DNA of 64,000 bases from Hericium rajendrae (GCA_033439255.1 CM065884.1:310001-374000), one strand, 5' to 3'. Counted from the first letter of the stretch, positions 9,972 through 20,790 are shown. Numbers and translations are program-made. The notes: a model not told the origin generated them from the sequence alone.

Positions 9972-12410
9972 ATGTCGTCTTTGCTCAAGCCATACCCTCC
10001 CCCGGCGAACACCCATTCCGCCATCGTCAAGAACCCGCCCGATACCGTCCCCCCCACCGATGACCTCGAGATGCTGCACTGGGAGCTGAAGGAACTGCGG
10101 CAGCGCAGCCTCGAGCGGGCCCGGAAGGCCGGCGAGGACCTGAAGGTTATCGAGGAGTCCATGCGCCGGCTGAAGGAGAAGGAGAAGGGCAAGGCGAAGG
10201 CGGTAGAGAAGGTGAAGAGGGAGCGCGGCTGTGCGTATTTTTGTCGTCGTGATTGCGTCCGGGAGTTCTCACTTTCTCCGTGGTACTTTGCTTGTCCCCA
10301 CCCACCCTCCGGTGTACCCGGCTTGTCGCGCTTTACCTTCAATCCACGCGCGTTTTCACCTTTCTGCATCCCCAACCATACCGGCCTATGAAAAACGGCA
10401 TCCGCGACACGTCTCAATCTTGTTCACAACGATTGATGCATTGGGCGTCTATTGCTGTGTCCAATCGGTATTTGTCTGGTTTCTCGAAACCATTGTCCCA
10501 ATTGTGGTGGCTTTTCATTCCGTTCAAATGCTGCTTCATCTCGGCCCTGCGAAATCTGGACGCGCTGTATCCTGCTCGACTCTGCAACCTCCTTGATGTC
10601 GGTCGCATATGATGCAGTCACTCCCTTGCCTCTCGAGCCGGAAGTGCACCATCCACCCCCATTTGTCCAACCAGCTCCAGCTGTAGCTACTCGCCTACCT
10701 TCCATCCCTCTATCAGCCACATCCTCCCGTTCGTTTGTCGAACCTAGGAAATCGTAAGTCCGACACGTATTTGAGCCTCTTTGCCCGGTATTTCAACTTC
10801 TTTCCAGCAACATTGATGACATGAAGAAGAAGAAGAAGAAACGGAAACGTGATGAAGAATCTGAGGACGAGATTGGTAGGGGATTCAACCGCTATAAGTG
10901 CTTGAACGTTGTCTTACTTTCAACGTTAGATATTCAGCGATCACGGAAACCAACACCGCCTCCCAACCATATATCGACACCCTCAGCTCCTTACATTCCC
11001 AAGGCTGCAAAGCCAACCGGTTCGTTCGCCAACTTGCCAACCAAGGTGATACCCACAACGCCTTTAACCTCTGACGTGCCCATGCTCATTGTGCTCCACA
11101 GCTTCCATCCGGTCCTGATTTTACACTACCTCCAATATCTCAGCTTCTTCCCACTCGCCCGCCGATACCCCCACCACCCACACCAGGACCGAGCAAGCCG
11201 ACAGAAGTCATGGAAGACTTCAGCAAGGCGAAGCAGCCCTCGCAAGTCCAAGTCACCACATTCTACACGAGCATCGAGCCGTGGATACGCAACATCAAAG
11301 AGGAGGACATCGGCTTCCTCGAGTACACCGCGGACGAGGTCGAGCCGTACATCGTGCCGCGGCTCGGCAAGCACTATTCCGAGCAGTGGGAGGACGAGGA
11401 CATGCACCTGTACAACGCGCCGCTGCCGAGCACGCAGGCGATCCGTGCGAGCGCGAGCTACGCGCGCCCGGTCGCCGCGGCGCCGCACCCGAAGTGGGAC
11501 CCGGCGACGCTGAACGAGGCGGACCTGCTCGTCGAGGAGAAGGGCCACGGGCCGGTGACGGAGCGGCTCGTGAGCGCGCTGCTGCCCGTCGAGGACTCGG
11601 TCGTGTGGAAGGGCGTCAAGGCGGCGGAGGAGGCGATGGAGGGGCGGCACGGCGTCGGCGTGGGGAACGCGGCGGGGCGGCAGGTGATCGTCGAGGACCT
11701 GGAGAAGCGCATCCGGGACAGCCTCCGGTTTCATAAGCTGCTTGATCCGAATGTGCGTGCGTTTTCGCGGACGGGTGAGGCGTTGCTGACGGTGTGTGCA
11801 GCCGGATTTTTCAGATCCCGTGGACGACCCGATCGCTGCGGCGCTCCGGCAGGCGCAGCGCGAGCTCCGCACGGTCGTCGCGACGAACAAGGCGCGCAAG
11901 GCGCGGCTTGTGGACATCGCGCGTGACCGGCTCGGCTATCAGGAGTACCTGGACATGCGCGACTCGATTGACCGCAACATCACGGCGCTGTATACGAAGC
12001 TGCAGAAGAAGGACGGGTCGAAGGTGAGCAAGAAGAAGAAGAAAAGCGCGCCGGGCGGGGACGCGGCGGCTGCGGGGCCCGCGCCGCTTGGCTCGTGGCC
12101 GGCGGCGGCGGGGCTGGGCCCGGACGAGGAGAACACGCTGCGGGTGCCGGAGCAGCTCAAAGCTCTTGTGGAGACGCGGCGGAAGTGGGTCGACGTCGTC
12201 GGACGGGTGTTCGAGGAGAAGCAGGAGGAGAGCCCCGGGCGGATATGGGGCCTGCCGCCGCGGAGCGTGTACGAGGGACTGGAGGACGAGGTGCGCGCGC
12301 TGCTGGAGCGGCAGCCGCTGAGCTCTGTGCGCCCGGAGGAGCGGGCGAAGGTCGGCGGAAAGGGCAAGGAGAGGGCGCGGCCGGCGGGGGACGAGATGGA
12401 TATTGGGTAG
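9972..12410 (+). CDS. ADA3: Transcriptional adapter ADA3/NGG1 (SAGA histone-acetyltransferase module)
   Basis: ADA3 links Gcn5 and Ada2 in the nuclear SAGA/ADA acetyltransferase module. The N-terminus begins MSSLLKPYPPP and has a charged helix (LEMLHWELKELRQRSLERA). Short exons encode a Pro-rich, basic linker. The conserved central part reads VTTFYTSIEPWIRNIKEEDI, then YIVPRLGKHYSEQWEDED and GPVTERLVSALLPVED. The C-terminal Ada3 domain has LEKRIRDSLRFHKLLDPN, then DDPIAAALRQAQRELRTVVA and RLGYQEYLDMRDSIDRN, the hallmark of Ngg1 proteins. At least five introns are inferred; the one at 11753-11801 is exact in frame, and those between 10228 and 11110 are approximate. The 3' end is duplicated downstream of the next gene. 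Confidence 0.83.
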
Positions 12411-12680
12411 GGTGTTGCTGGGTTATTTCATGAGTAATGTTATTCCTCGTGTGCTGTGTCTGCTCTGTACTTGTTCTGCTCTGGTGGAATCACTCCTATC
12501 ATACCCTCTGTGGGTTCTAATGGTTTTTCTCGTTCTCTTGCTTCGGTGGACCATCACTATGAACGTTCTTACTTTCCTTTCTCATCCTGAGCGAATCTGC
12601 ACCCGAACACCTTGAAAACCGGTTACGCTGACGTCAGAATCAGACAATCAGATAAAGAAGATAACTTGTTTCACCTGTGT
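12290..12680 (+). repeat. Direct repeat copy A: ADA3 3' end plus downstream flank
   Basis: The last coding codons of ADA3 and about 270 bp of 3' flank recur at about 14630-14995, beyond the protease gene. Shared landmarks are the coding stretch for LSSV..EE, the flank word gagtaatgttattcctcgtg (copy B gagtaatattatttttcgtg), and ggttacgctgacgtcagaat (copy B ggttacgatgacgtcagaat). By eye the copies agree at roughly four-fifths of positions. Confidence 0.85.
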
Positions 12681-12725
12681 TAAAAGCAGACTAGGTTCGG
12701 CCCCGCCCGCGGCTGGCGCGCGCAG

Positions 12726-12811
12726 ACTCAGCGGATACGAGCGCGGAGGGCGGGACGAGACCCGTCGATCCGCCCCCCGAGCCGTCGTGATATATCTACT
12801 CGTATCCTGAG
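12726..12811 (+). promoter_or_regulatory. Probable protease promoter: inverted repeat with TATA-like element
   Basis: ggatacgag near 12732 is matched in inverted orientation by ctcgtatcc near 12802, enclosing a gggcgg/ccgccc pair and a TATA-like gatatatct at about 12788. The block lies about 200 bp upstream of the protease ATG and just after repeat copy A. Promoter function is inferred from position and the TATA-like word. Confidence 0.45.
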
Positions 12812-13001
12812 TGAGTCACCGTTTCTCTTTTCAATTTGCTGTCTTCCTGTGTTCAATATTTCGTCTTGTTCTTTCTTCTAGTGACCCCCCCCTACTTTTG
12901 TTTCTGCGCGTGTCGCAAAGGCTTAAGAGGAACAACAGGCATTATTCTCTGAGTCCTTTATTACCGCTTCCTCGTCCCTTAGTCTCTTTGCTTTCCCCGC
13001 T

Positions 13002-14612
13002 ATGGGAGGTAATTCCCCGCCGCAGACTTCTTCGACCACGCTTTCATCCCCTCCGTCCGAGATGGAAGCTGAGCGCTACTACCACGGCCTGCCCTCTGCG
13101 CCAAGGTTGGTTGCTCGCTCCAGTACCGCTCCGTGGAAGAAGCCTCGCGGCCCAGAGGCGTACCTGCAGAACAAGGAGCTCCGCCCCGTCGGCAACCATG
13201 CGATCGAAGAGGTGTGGGAAGACAAGCTAGCTTTCGAGCTTCATGCCCTTTTAGAATCTATGAAAGTCAAGTGGACTAGCACGGATGTTGTCCGCATGGG
13301 GATTGCCAAGGAGTCTTCAGCCCCCGTCATTCTCTGGGTCGGCGTGAAGCCCGCATCTCTCTCAGGCGATCGAGGCGTCAATGTGGCCTTTGACGTCCGC
13401 CGCCTTCTGGAAAGATACAATTTCGTCGACGTCGACGTCGAGATCCGCGAGTCGGTCGTTACCTGTTCGGCCGGTCCCCAACTCCTCGCTTCTAGCCAGT
13501 GGTACGACCCAGACGTGGATACTCGAGAACCACTTACTCCTACGCTCCCCCTCCCCATCTGTGCCAAGTCCACGCCTTGGGTTGAAGGGGCTGGCGGCAT
13601 CTTCATTGGCGAGGGAGGCAATAACGAGAGGCTCCTCCTCCTCACCCCTCGTCACGTCGTGTTGCCAGACATGGACAACAACCAGCACTTCGAGCACAGG
13701 GACCCCAGCCAACCCCGTCATGAAGTCACTCTCTTCGGACAGGCCGCTTTCAAGAAGTACCTCGAATCGATACAGGCAGAGATCGATGCGAAGGCCATTT
13801 CCTGCCAGTATCTGGACAGCCGTAATAGATTGTTTGAGGGCAAGGACGACGTCGCAGCGAACAAGGAGCGCAATCAGGACCAGCACAAGATGCAGAATCT
13901 GGAGGAGGCAATGGAAGAGCTCAGCAAGTTGCAGAAGGACGTTTTGACCCGATGGCCCACCCCGGAGAGCCGTCTTCTAGGCCATGTCGTCCTCTCTCCT
14001 CCCATCAACTTCGGCTTCGGCAGCGAGGGTTACACTCATGATTGGGCTCTCGTCGAGATCGACGCCTCTAAGGTCAACGCAAGCAACTTCGATGGCAATG
14101 CCATCGACCTCGGTACCCGCATCTCAATGATTGACTTCGTCCGAATGGTGAATCCCCGTTTGATGCGTCCCCATTTTTTTACGTATCCGGCCGACCGTCT
14201 TCTAAGGATCAACAGCACCATTCCCGACGTGGAGTTGCGTAACCTGCATGCCCTGGACCCGAACGGCGATTCCAGCCTGATCATCAAGCGTGGAAACGCC
14301 ACCGGCCTGACCGTCGGCCGTGCCAACAATCTTCGCTCCTACGTCCGTAATTACTTTGACGACAGCGCGAAGACCTCAAAAGCGTGGGCGATACTCCCGC
14401 GCAACTCCAAGTCCGGCGCCTTCTCGGAAAAGGGAGACTCAGGTTCTCTCATCGTCGACGGTCGTGGACGCGCTGGCGGCCTCCTCATTGGCGGCACTGG
14501 CACAACGCGTTCTACGGACATTACTTACGCCACGCCCATTGATGTCCTCCTCAAGCACATGCGAGAGCTGGGAGTCCATAGCCCCCATGTTGACCTGTCC
14601 CGCACTGCCTAG
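13002..14612 (+). CDS. Intronless trypsin-like serine protease-domain protein with N-terminal basidiomycete-specific region
   Basis: A single 536-residue open frame without introns, unlike nearly all neighbours. The C-terminal two-thirds has a trypsin-fold signature with a complete triad: His218 in LLTPRHVVLPD, Asp347 in YTHDWALVEID, and Ser480 in EKGDSGSLIVDG. A helical insert rich in Glu/Lys (about residues 265-320) separates the His and Asp segments. The N-terminal 160 residues, including KLAFELHALLESMKVKW and VNVAFDVRRLLERYNFVDVD, are not a known catalytic domain to me. There is no signal peptide or transmembrane segment, so it should act inside the cell. Trypsin-like domains of this kind are known as effector domains in fungal NLR-type conflict proteins; here the domain stands alone. 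The gene lies between two copies of the ADA3 3' end. Confidence 0.75.
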   Translation: MGGNSPPQTSSTTLSSPPSEMEAERYYHGLPSAPRLVARSSTAPWKKPRGPEAYLQNKELRPVGNHAIEEVWEDKLAFELHALLESMKVKWTSTDVVRMGIAKESSAPVILWVGVKPASLSGDRGVNVAFDVRRLLERYNFVDVDVEIRESVVTCSAGPQLLASSQWYDPDVDTREPLTPTLPLPICAKSTPWVEGAGGIFIGEGGNNERLLLLTPRHVVLPDMDNNQHFEHRDPSQPRHEVTLFGQAAFKKYLESIQAEIDAKAISCQYLDSRNRLFEGKDDVAANKERNQDQHKMQNLEEAMEELSKLQKDVLTRWPTPESRLLGHVVLSPPINFGFGSEGYTHDWALVEIDASKVNASNFDGNAIDLGTRISMIDFVRMVNPRLMRPHFFTYPADRLLRINSTIPDVELRNLHALDPNGDSSLIIKRGNATGLTVGRANNLRSYVRNYFDDSAKTSKAWAILPRNSKSGAFSEKGDSGSLIVDGRGRAGGLLIGGTGTTRSTDITYATPIDVLLKHMRELGVHSPHVDLSRTA

Positions 14613-14629
14613 ACGTGTTCATCAGATCG

Positions 14630-14995
14630 ATGGGGTACGCTGGCGTGCTGTTGAAGGGGCAGCCACTGAGCTCGGTGCGTGTGGAGGAGCATGTGAAGAT
14701 CGGTGGGAAGGGAAAGAAGAAGGCGCGGACGGCAGGGGGACGAGATGCATATCGTGTGGATGGATTTTTTGAGTAATATTATTTTTCGTGTGCTGTGGAC
14801 TGCTCTGTACTTTTCCTGCTCTGCTGGAATCTCTGTTATCATCCTTTCTCATCCTGAGTTAGGTTCGGAACAAGCCGCCTTCTTAACTCCGGCTTGCAGC
14901 TCAATCCTGAGTGAAGCTACAAGAACACTCTGAAAATCGGTTACGATGACGTCAGAATCAGACGATAAGATAACGAAGATAATTTGTCCCACCCG
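14630..14995 (+). pseudogene. Duplicated, decayed ADA3 3' end (direct repeat copy B)
   Basis: The fragment begins within the last ADA3 exon (in-frame peptide LLKGQPLSSVRVEEHVKIGG against LLERQPLSSVRPEERAKVGG in ADA3). It loses the ADA3 stop and continues through the homologous 3' flank to about 14995. It contains about 65 bp not present in copy A, starting near 14870. Upstream ADA3 exons are absent, so this is a remnant and not a gene. With copy A it brackets the protease gene. Confidence 0.8.
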
Positions 14996-15097
14996 GCCCT
15001 GTGTACACTGGCGGAGGTCATCTCTGGTATGTACTTAAGGACGTTCAGCTTGACGGTCATTGGAGCACTAATATCTTGCACAAAGACGTAGGCAACA

Positions 15098-17202
15098 ATG
15101 GCCTCCGATGCTAGGAAGAATATACCCGCAGTATTGACCATCGCAGGGTCAGACTCCAGCGGCGGAGCAGGTATTCAGGTGAGGCGCTCTCCATGCCATT
15201 GCTCTGCGTTCAATAACGATATCGTTATACAAGGCTGATCTCAAGACGTTCACTGCTTTTGAATGTTATGGAACGAGCGCGATCACTGCGCTGACCGCCC
15301 AAAACACGATGGGTGTGCAGGACGTCCACGGCGTTCCACCCAGCTTCGTAGACCAGCAGGTGCGTTGCGTCTTCTACCCCTCCATCACGTCTGACGCGTT
15401 TTCATGCACAGCTCCGCTCAATCGTGAACGATATCTCCATCAAAGCGATCAAAATCGGCATGCTCTTCAGCGCCGACGTCGTCCGCACCGTCGTGCAGAC
15501 CCTGCGTACCCTCTACAGCGCGACCCCGCTCCCCCCGCTCGTCTGCGACCCCGTCTGCGTCTCCACCTCCGGCCACACGCTCCTGCACCCCGACGCGATC
15601 GACGTCCTCATCGCCGAGCTCTTCCCGCTCGCAGCCCTCATCACGCCGAACAAGTCCGAGGCCGAGCTCCTCCTCGCGCGCACCGGGCGTCCGACGACGA
15701 TCACGTCCCTCGAGGACATGCTGTCCGCCGCGGACGCGCTGCGTACCCTTGGCGCACGCGCCGTGCTGCTCAAGGGCGGGCACCTCACTGCGGACTGGCG
15801 CGACGTCGCGCGCGTGTGCGCGGCCCGCCCAGCACTGCGCGTGAACCGCGACGGCATCCTCGGCGAGAACATGGAGATCCTGCTCGTGACAGAGACGGAC
15901 CCGGTCGGGATCGAGCTCGTCGTGGACGTGCTGTGCGAGGCGGGCGGCGCTGCGACGCTGTTCGTGCGCCCGCGGATCGAGTCGCAGAGCACGCATGGGA
16001 CGGGGTGTACGCTGAGCGCCGCCGTGGCGTGCGTGCTCGCGCGGGGCGTGGAGTGTGAGTGTGGGCGTGCAGCTCGGGCGTGTTCTCGGTGCTAACGGAC
16101 TCCTCGCTAGGTGCGCGCGCTGTGGAGATCGCGACAGAGTATACGCACCAGGGCATCGCGACGGCATTCCCTGTCGGCAAGGGCCACGGCCCGCTCAACC
16201 ACATGCACCCGATTCTGCACCGCAGCATTCCTTCGTGCGTGGCCTTCTGACTCTGAACATCGCAATGCTCAACCACCGGCAGGGCAACGCCGACGAACCC
16301 GCATCCCTTCGTGCGCCTGCTGATCCAGACGAACGCTGACATCTGGAAGCAGTACGTGCAGCACGACTTCGTGAAGCAGCTCGGGCGCGGCGTGCTCCCG
16401 CGCGAGAACTTCATCCACTTCATCAAGTGCGTGCTCCCTCTGACGCCGCACACACCCCGTCCTCATGCCAGCACAGACAAGACTACCTCTACCTGAAATA
16501 CTACGCTCGTGGCTATGCGTGCGTACCATCCTCCAATACTGCGTGCATAGCACCTTCTGACTTGTAGCTGCAGCCTCCTCGGCGCCAAGTCGACGGATTA
16601 TGATGGCATTGCAGCCGCAGCCAAGACGATGGCGCACGTCGTGCGGGAGAGCGGGATGCACAAGCTGTTCTGCGCCAAGTGGGGCGTCAGCGAGGCGGAG
16701 CTGGAGAGCACGCCCGAGTCGTCGGGCTGCACGGCGTACGGCGCGTACATCGTCGACATCGGCATGCGCGGTGCGTTAGCGTCGTGTCCCAGTTGCTGTA
16801 CGCGCTGACCGAGCGCTGATGCCACAGGCGATTCGTCGCGTTTGCTCATGGCACTTGCGGCGTGCCTACTTGGCTATGGCGAGGTGGGTCTCTGGCTGCG
16901 GCGCGAGGCCGGGCGGCCGAATAGCTGGGTCAAGCTGGAGGGAAACCCGTACCTCAAGTGGATCGAGGACTACTCGGGCGAGGACTATCAGGCGGCCGTC
17001 AAGGCTGGCATAAGTCAGTGCTGTCTCGTACCAATGCGAATGACTTGCCGAGCTGACGATATGGTGTGGTACAGAAAGATTAGAGGCCATGGCAGCAGCG
17101 GACCCGCCCTCGCCGGTGCGGTTCGAGGAATGGCGGCTCGTGTGGGAGAAGTGCACGCGCTTGGAGAAGGGCTTCTGGGATATGGCGATGGACGGGTCGT
17201 GA
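15098..17202 (+). CDS. THI20: Hydroxymethylpyrimidine(-phosphate) kinase fused to TenA-type thiaminase II
   Basis: A predicted 558-residue cytosolic enzyme of thiamine synthesis and salvage. Nine exons; all eight introns are consistent with frame (1677 nt): 15179-15233, 15360-15411, 16055-16110, 16235-16282, 16427-16476, 16519-16567, 16771-16827 and 17014-17074. The N-terminal ribokinase-fold half has LTIAGSDSSGGAGIQADLKT, IGMLFSADVV, ITPNKSEAELLL and the kinase active-site motif STHGTGCTLSAAVA. It phosphorylates HMP and HMP-P. The C-terminal TenA half has FIKQDYLYLKYYARGYA and NPYLKWIEDYSGEDYQAAVK, typical of pyrimidine salvage from degraded thiamine. The fusion order matches yeast Thi20. 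No conserved TPP riboswitch core was seen in the leader or introns. It is convergent with NTH1, 164 bp away. Confidence 0.9.
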
Positions 17203-17366
17203 GGGCGTCGTCTATGTATTCAATCCCGCATTATTGATAAGTAAGGGGTGCATGTATGAGCAGTATGGGAAAGCAGGAGCAGAGCAAAGTCGAATCTGTG
17301 TGTAGAGCATAGATATAGCGGGAATAGATTATAGAAGATCAACTTGCACCAATTTAGGATCGAGCG

Positions 17367-18736
17367 TTAAGAATCGTCTGCGAAGTCTGATAGAGAGCTG
17401 AGGGGAGATGAGTCGCGTTCAGCTTTGATTGGGGTATTGAGAGTCGTAGATTCTTCAATTTCGATTTCAAGTTTCGGTCCAGACGAAGATGCAGCAACAA
17501 CGGTCTTTTTGGATCTGGCTTTGGTGACCTTTTGAGCGCTGGGACAAAGGCCTGAGGTATTAAGGGTGCATTGATCGCAACGCGGTCCGACAGGCAAACA
17601 AATAGTCTGGATGAAACCGTCAGTACACTAATGTCTAGACGAAATGAAAGACAGACTTGACCGAATCCAACAAGCAGATGGTTGATCTCTCCGTGCAGCT
17701 CTTTGGGAAGCCACGATTGCAAGTTCAAACGCGTTTCCTCTGGATTCTTGGTCGGTGGCTTATGCCATTTCAACCTATTCGTTATGCGATGAACGTGCAC
17801 GTCGACACCGATTCCGTGATTCCTGGAAATATATAGAGTTTTAAACGCGTCGCGACATCAGGATAAAAAACCGTGCGTACAGATTCCACGCGACTTGTAG
17901 GGCCAGAAAGGCCATTTTCGGCCCCACCCCGGGCAGGGAGCAGAGCTCATCGACCGTCTTTGGCACGTCGGAATCGAATTCGTCATGCAGACGCTGGGTT
18001 GCCTGCTTCAGATATCTGCAACCCAAACGTCAGACGACAGTGCGTAGACTCTAAAGATAATCATGATTCACTGAGTTTTGCGTCGCCAGAAGCCGACTTT
18101 ATTGATGGCCTCAGAGATGGCACTCTCGTCTGTGGCCAGGAGCGCGTCGACGCTCAAGCTCCCGCCTACGGCTTCCCTGAGCTTGGACACAGCGGCGTCC
18201 GTGACTTCGTCTTTTGTCTGGGAGGACAGCATGAGCGAAACCAAAGTAGCGTAGCGCCGATTCTGTGATGGTTCTCGTGTAAGTGCATGGCGCGAGAAAT
18301 GTTGCGTTGCTCGACGCGCCTTTGGATCCTGCTCCTTGTCCTGAGCGCGATGGCACCCCATAGTATCGACCGGCGCGACAGTCTTCGCGCGCATCTCTTT
18401 TATGGCATCGTAGACCTCTTTCCAATGTAGTGGCGCGGGGTGTGGATTTTCCAGTGACTGTGGGATAGTCTTGGGCTTCCGTGGTGACTCCTTCGCTTTG
18501 CGAGTCGTGCGGGCTTTCTTCTTTCCTCGCTCCTCGATCAAAACTTCCTTTGTCTCGGCCTTCAGAAGCACCTCGTCATCCGCCGAGAGTTTGACGCGTT
18601 TAGAGCGGCGCAGGATGGGGCTGTCCTCTAATGGTCCTGCGTCGGGCTCCTCGAGCTTAAAAAGCGTTACTGACGCGTTGAGCGTGCTCGTGCTCGACGT
18701 CAGCCGGGGACTTAGAGATGAGGCTGACCGTTTCAT
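17367..18736 (-). CDS. NTH1: Endonuclease III-like DNA glycosylase/AP lyase NTH1/NTG
   Basis: A predicted 382-residue base-excision-repair enzyme that removes oxidised pyrimidines. Five exons give 1149 nt in frame. The N-terminus is basic and probably nuclear-targeting. The glycosylase core starts [19 protein letters not shown]. The helix-hairpin-helix [17 protein letters not shown] contains the catalytic Lys, and [12 protein letters not shown] contains the catalytic Asp. The iron-sulfur loop [20 protein letters not shown] has all four Cys. The first intron, 18263-18319, only restores frame if it uses a GC donor (AAG|GCGCGT) with a CAG acceptor. The others are 18016-18071, 17823-17880 and 17607-17656. 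The start is the ATG of [10 protein letters not shown]; there is no ATG further upstream in frame. A Ser/Asp-rich tail follows the cluster. Confidence 0.9.
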
Positions 18737-19784
18737 GATTTCCAAGGCGTGTTTTGTGAAGATAGAACGCGTCAATACCGTCAATGGAATAGCCAGTGCT
18801 CCTGCAGGTGGTGGTCGAGTTCAACGCAGCTCGGCTTTCTCCGAACGTCGGCCAACGACCGTCTGATTTCGAGTCTTTCCTAAACCGAGTCTTTCCTAAC
18901 CTCCATTTGTTAGCTCCTCTCAACCAGCGGGACATACAACTCTGCTGACTAGTTACCGATAACGTATCTATGAAGGTAATCGGTAGGTGATTTTCTCTCC
19001 AGCTAACAAATTTTCGGGAGGACAGCTAGCTTTGATGTACTGCGCCGCAAGTGCCAGCGCCGTCCTTTGAAAATACATACTTACTTGTGAGTGTTCCGTT
19101 CTTCACCAGATAGCTGCCGTCTGACAGCTGATTGAGTACTCCGCATTATGCAAGGTAAGCTTGACACCCGAAACGTGCGTTCGAGTTGATAGAGAATGTC
19201 TATTCTGCACCTATATTGGAGTGTCCAAGCGGTCGTTACCAATGCCTCGCTACAAAGACCTGGTCCAACAAACTGCTGTGAGGGCGCGATCATTACTTTA
19301 CGATTATCAATTCGCCATATATCGATGCTCTGTGCGTCCCGAAAACACCCAAGAGCTCACAACATGAATCGCTAGCAAATTGGGTTCACGGAGAGTATCG
19401 AAGTTCCCCATTGAAGGGCTCATCAAGGGCCCATCTCAAAATCCTGCTCTGTATACATTGTTGTCCATCGTCCGCAAACTATGTACTCGGTACGTCAGAC
19501 TCACTCCTTGTATCTTCTGACCTTGGGCAAGTCCTGGCGTGATTTCCATCACCGGAGAACCAATTGTTACAGGTGATGAACCACATATCTCAGGGATGAG
19601 CGCGACCTGACTTTGCTGCACCCTATTGCTCCAGGAGTTCATAACGCCTTATCGATATACGTTTCAGCTCGCAATCGCGACGGGATATTCAATTTCGAAT
19701 TCGAAGCTAATCTCCCAGTGATCAGGTGGTCGTGGGCCCTGCAATCGGAATGCACAGCGACCCTTTCGTCCTTCCGCGATACGG
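18737..19784. other. Intergenic region
   Basis: About 1.05 kb between NTH1 and the hydrolase. A short direct repeat, gagtctttcctaa, occurs twice near 18869-18900. A palindromic word around taccgataacgtatc (near 18955) was noted. No gene is supported. Confidence 0.5.
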
Positions 19785-19792
19785 TATAAATA
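19785..19792 (+). promoter_or_regulatory. TATA box of the hydrolase gene
   Basis: tataaata lies about 50 bp upstream of the ATG at 19841, a normal fungal spacing for a short 5' leader. Confidence 0.65.
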
Positions 19793-19840
19793 CAACCAGC
19801 TCATCCTTTCCACAACTGACCACTCTTCTCCCACCATACG

Positions 19841-20790
19841 ATGGCAGAAACCACGGCCACCATCGACTTCACCTATAACGGCGAGACGTTCCAGACGTGG
19901 TACAAAGTCGTCGGTGACCTCAAGTCCGCCCGCCCGCTCGTCACGCTGCATGGCAGGCCCGGCATCCCGCACGACTACCTGCTCCCCCACGCCGAACTTG
20001 CTACCGCGCGCGGCATCCCCGTGCTCTTCTACGACCAGATCGGAACCGGGCGCTCGACGCACCTCCGGGACAAGCCTGCATCGTTCTGGACAGTCGAGCT
20101 GTTCGTCGCGGAGCTGCAGAACGTGCTCGCGCACTTCGGCATTGGGGGAGATTTCGACCTCCTCGGGCACTCGTGGGGAGGCATGCTCGCGGCAGAGTAC
20201 GCGATCCGTGTGCAGCCGGCGGGGATGCGGCACCTCATTTTGACGGATAGCTTGGCGTCGATGGAGCTGTGGGAGGTGAGCGTGAACAAGCTTTTCAAGC
20301 AGCTTCCGGAGGATCTGCAGGAGACCCTGAGAAATCACGAGGAGGAGGGGACGACGGAGTCGAAGGAGTATCAGGAGGGCATGATGGTCTTTTACGGGAA
20401 ACATGTGTGCAGGGTCCAACCGTGGCCTCAGGTACTGCAGGATGCGTTCGAGAGCATGGCTAAGGATCCAACGGTCTATTATACCATGTGCGTTCTACTG
20501 TCGGATTAAGGCAATGCACTGCTAACAGGTCTCATAGGCTGGGACCGTCTGAATTCAACATCACCGGCACCCTGAAGACATGGAGTGTCCTGGACAAGTT
20601 GCATACCGTCAAATATTCGACGCTCGTGATAAACGGCGTATCCGACGAGGCGCAGGATGAATGCGTCCGACCTCTCTTCGAGCGCATCCCAAAGGTGAAG
20701 TGGGTCCAGTTCGCGGAAAGCAGCCATATGCCATTCTTCGAAGAGAAGGAGAGGTATCTGAGCGTTGTAGAGGACTTCTTGAAACTATAG
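19841..20790 (+). CDS. Proline iminopeptidase-like alpha/beta hydrolase (peptidase S33 type), paralogue A
   Basis: A predicted 299-residue cytosolic alpha/beta hydrolase. Two exons; intron 20488-20537 (GTGCGT donor) leaves 900 nt in frame. The nucleophile elbow GHSWGGMLAAEY carries the catalytic Ser. LVINGVSDEAQD should hold the acid residue, and ESSHMPFFEEKERY the catalytic His. The family's oxyanion motif HGGPG reads HGRPG here (LVTLHGRPGIPHDYLLPHA), while the decayed paralogue at 55.1-55.7 kb keeps HGGPG. Fungal members release N-terminal proline or act as amino-acid amidases; the substrate is unknown. It is next to a DUF6593 gene and a pRiA4b-ORF3/MYND gene, a grouping that recurs at 50-56 kb. 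The start is supported by the TATA box. Confidence 0.85.

Noticed and set aside
12811-13230. A 139-codon frame overlapping the start of the protease gene
   Set aside because: It is Arg/Leu-rich, in another frame, and ends inside the protease coding region.
18737-18784. A possible mitochondrial leader upstream of NTH1 (LTVLTRSIFTKHALEI)
   Set aside because: The frame is open but has no ATG; the only candidate start is TTG, so the downstream ATG is used.
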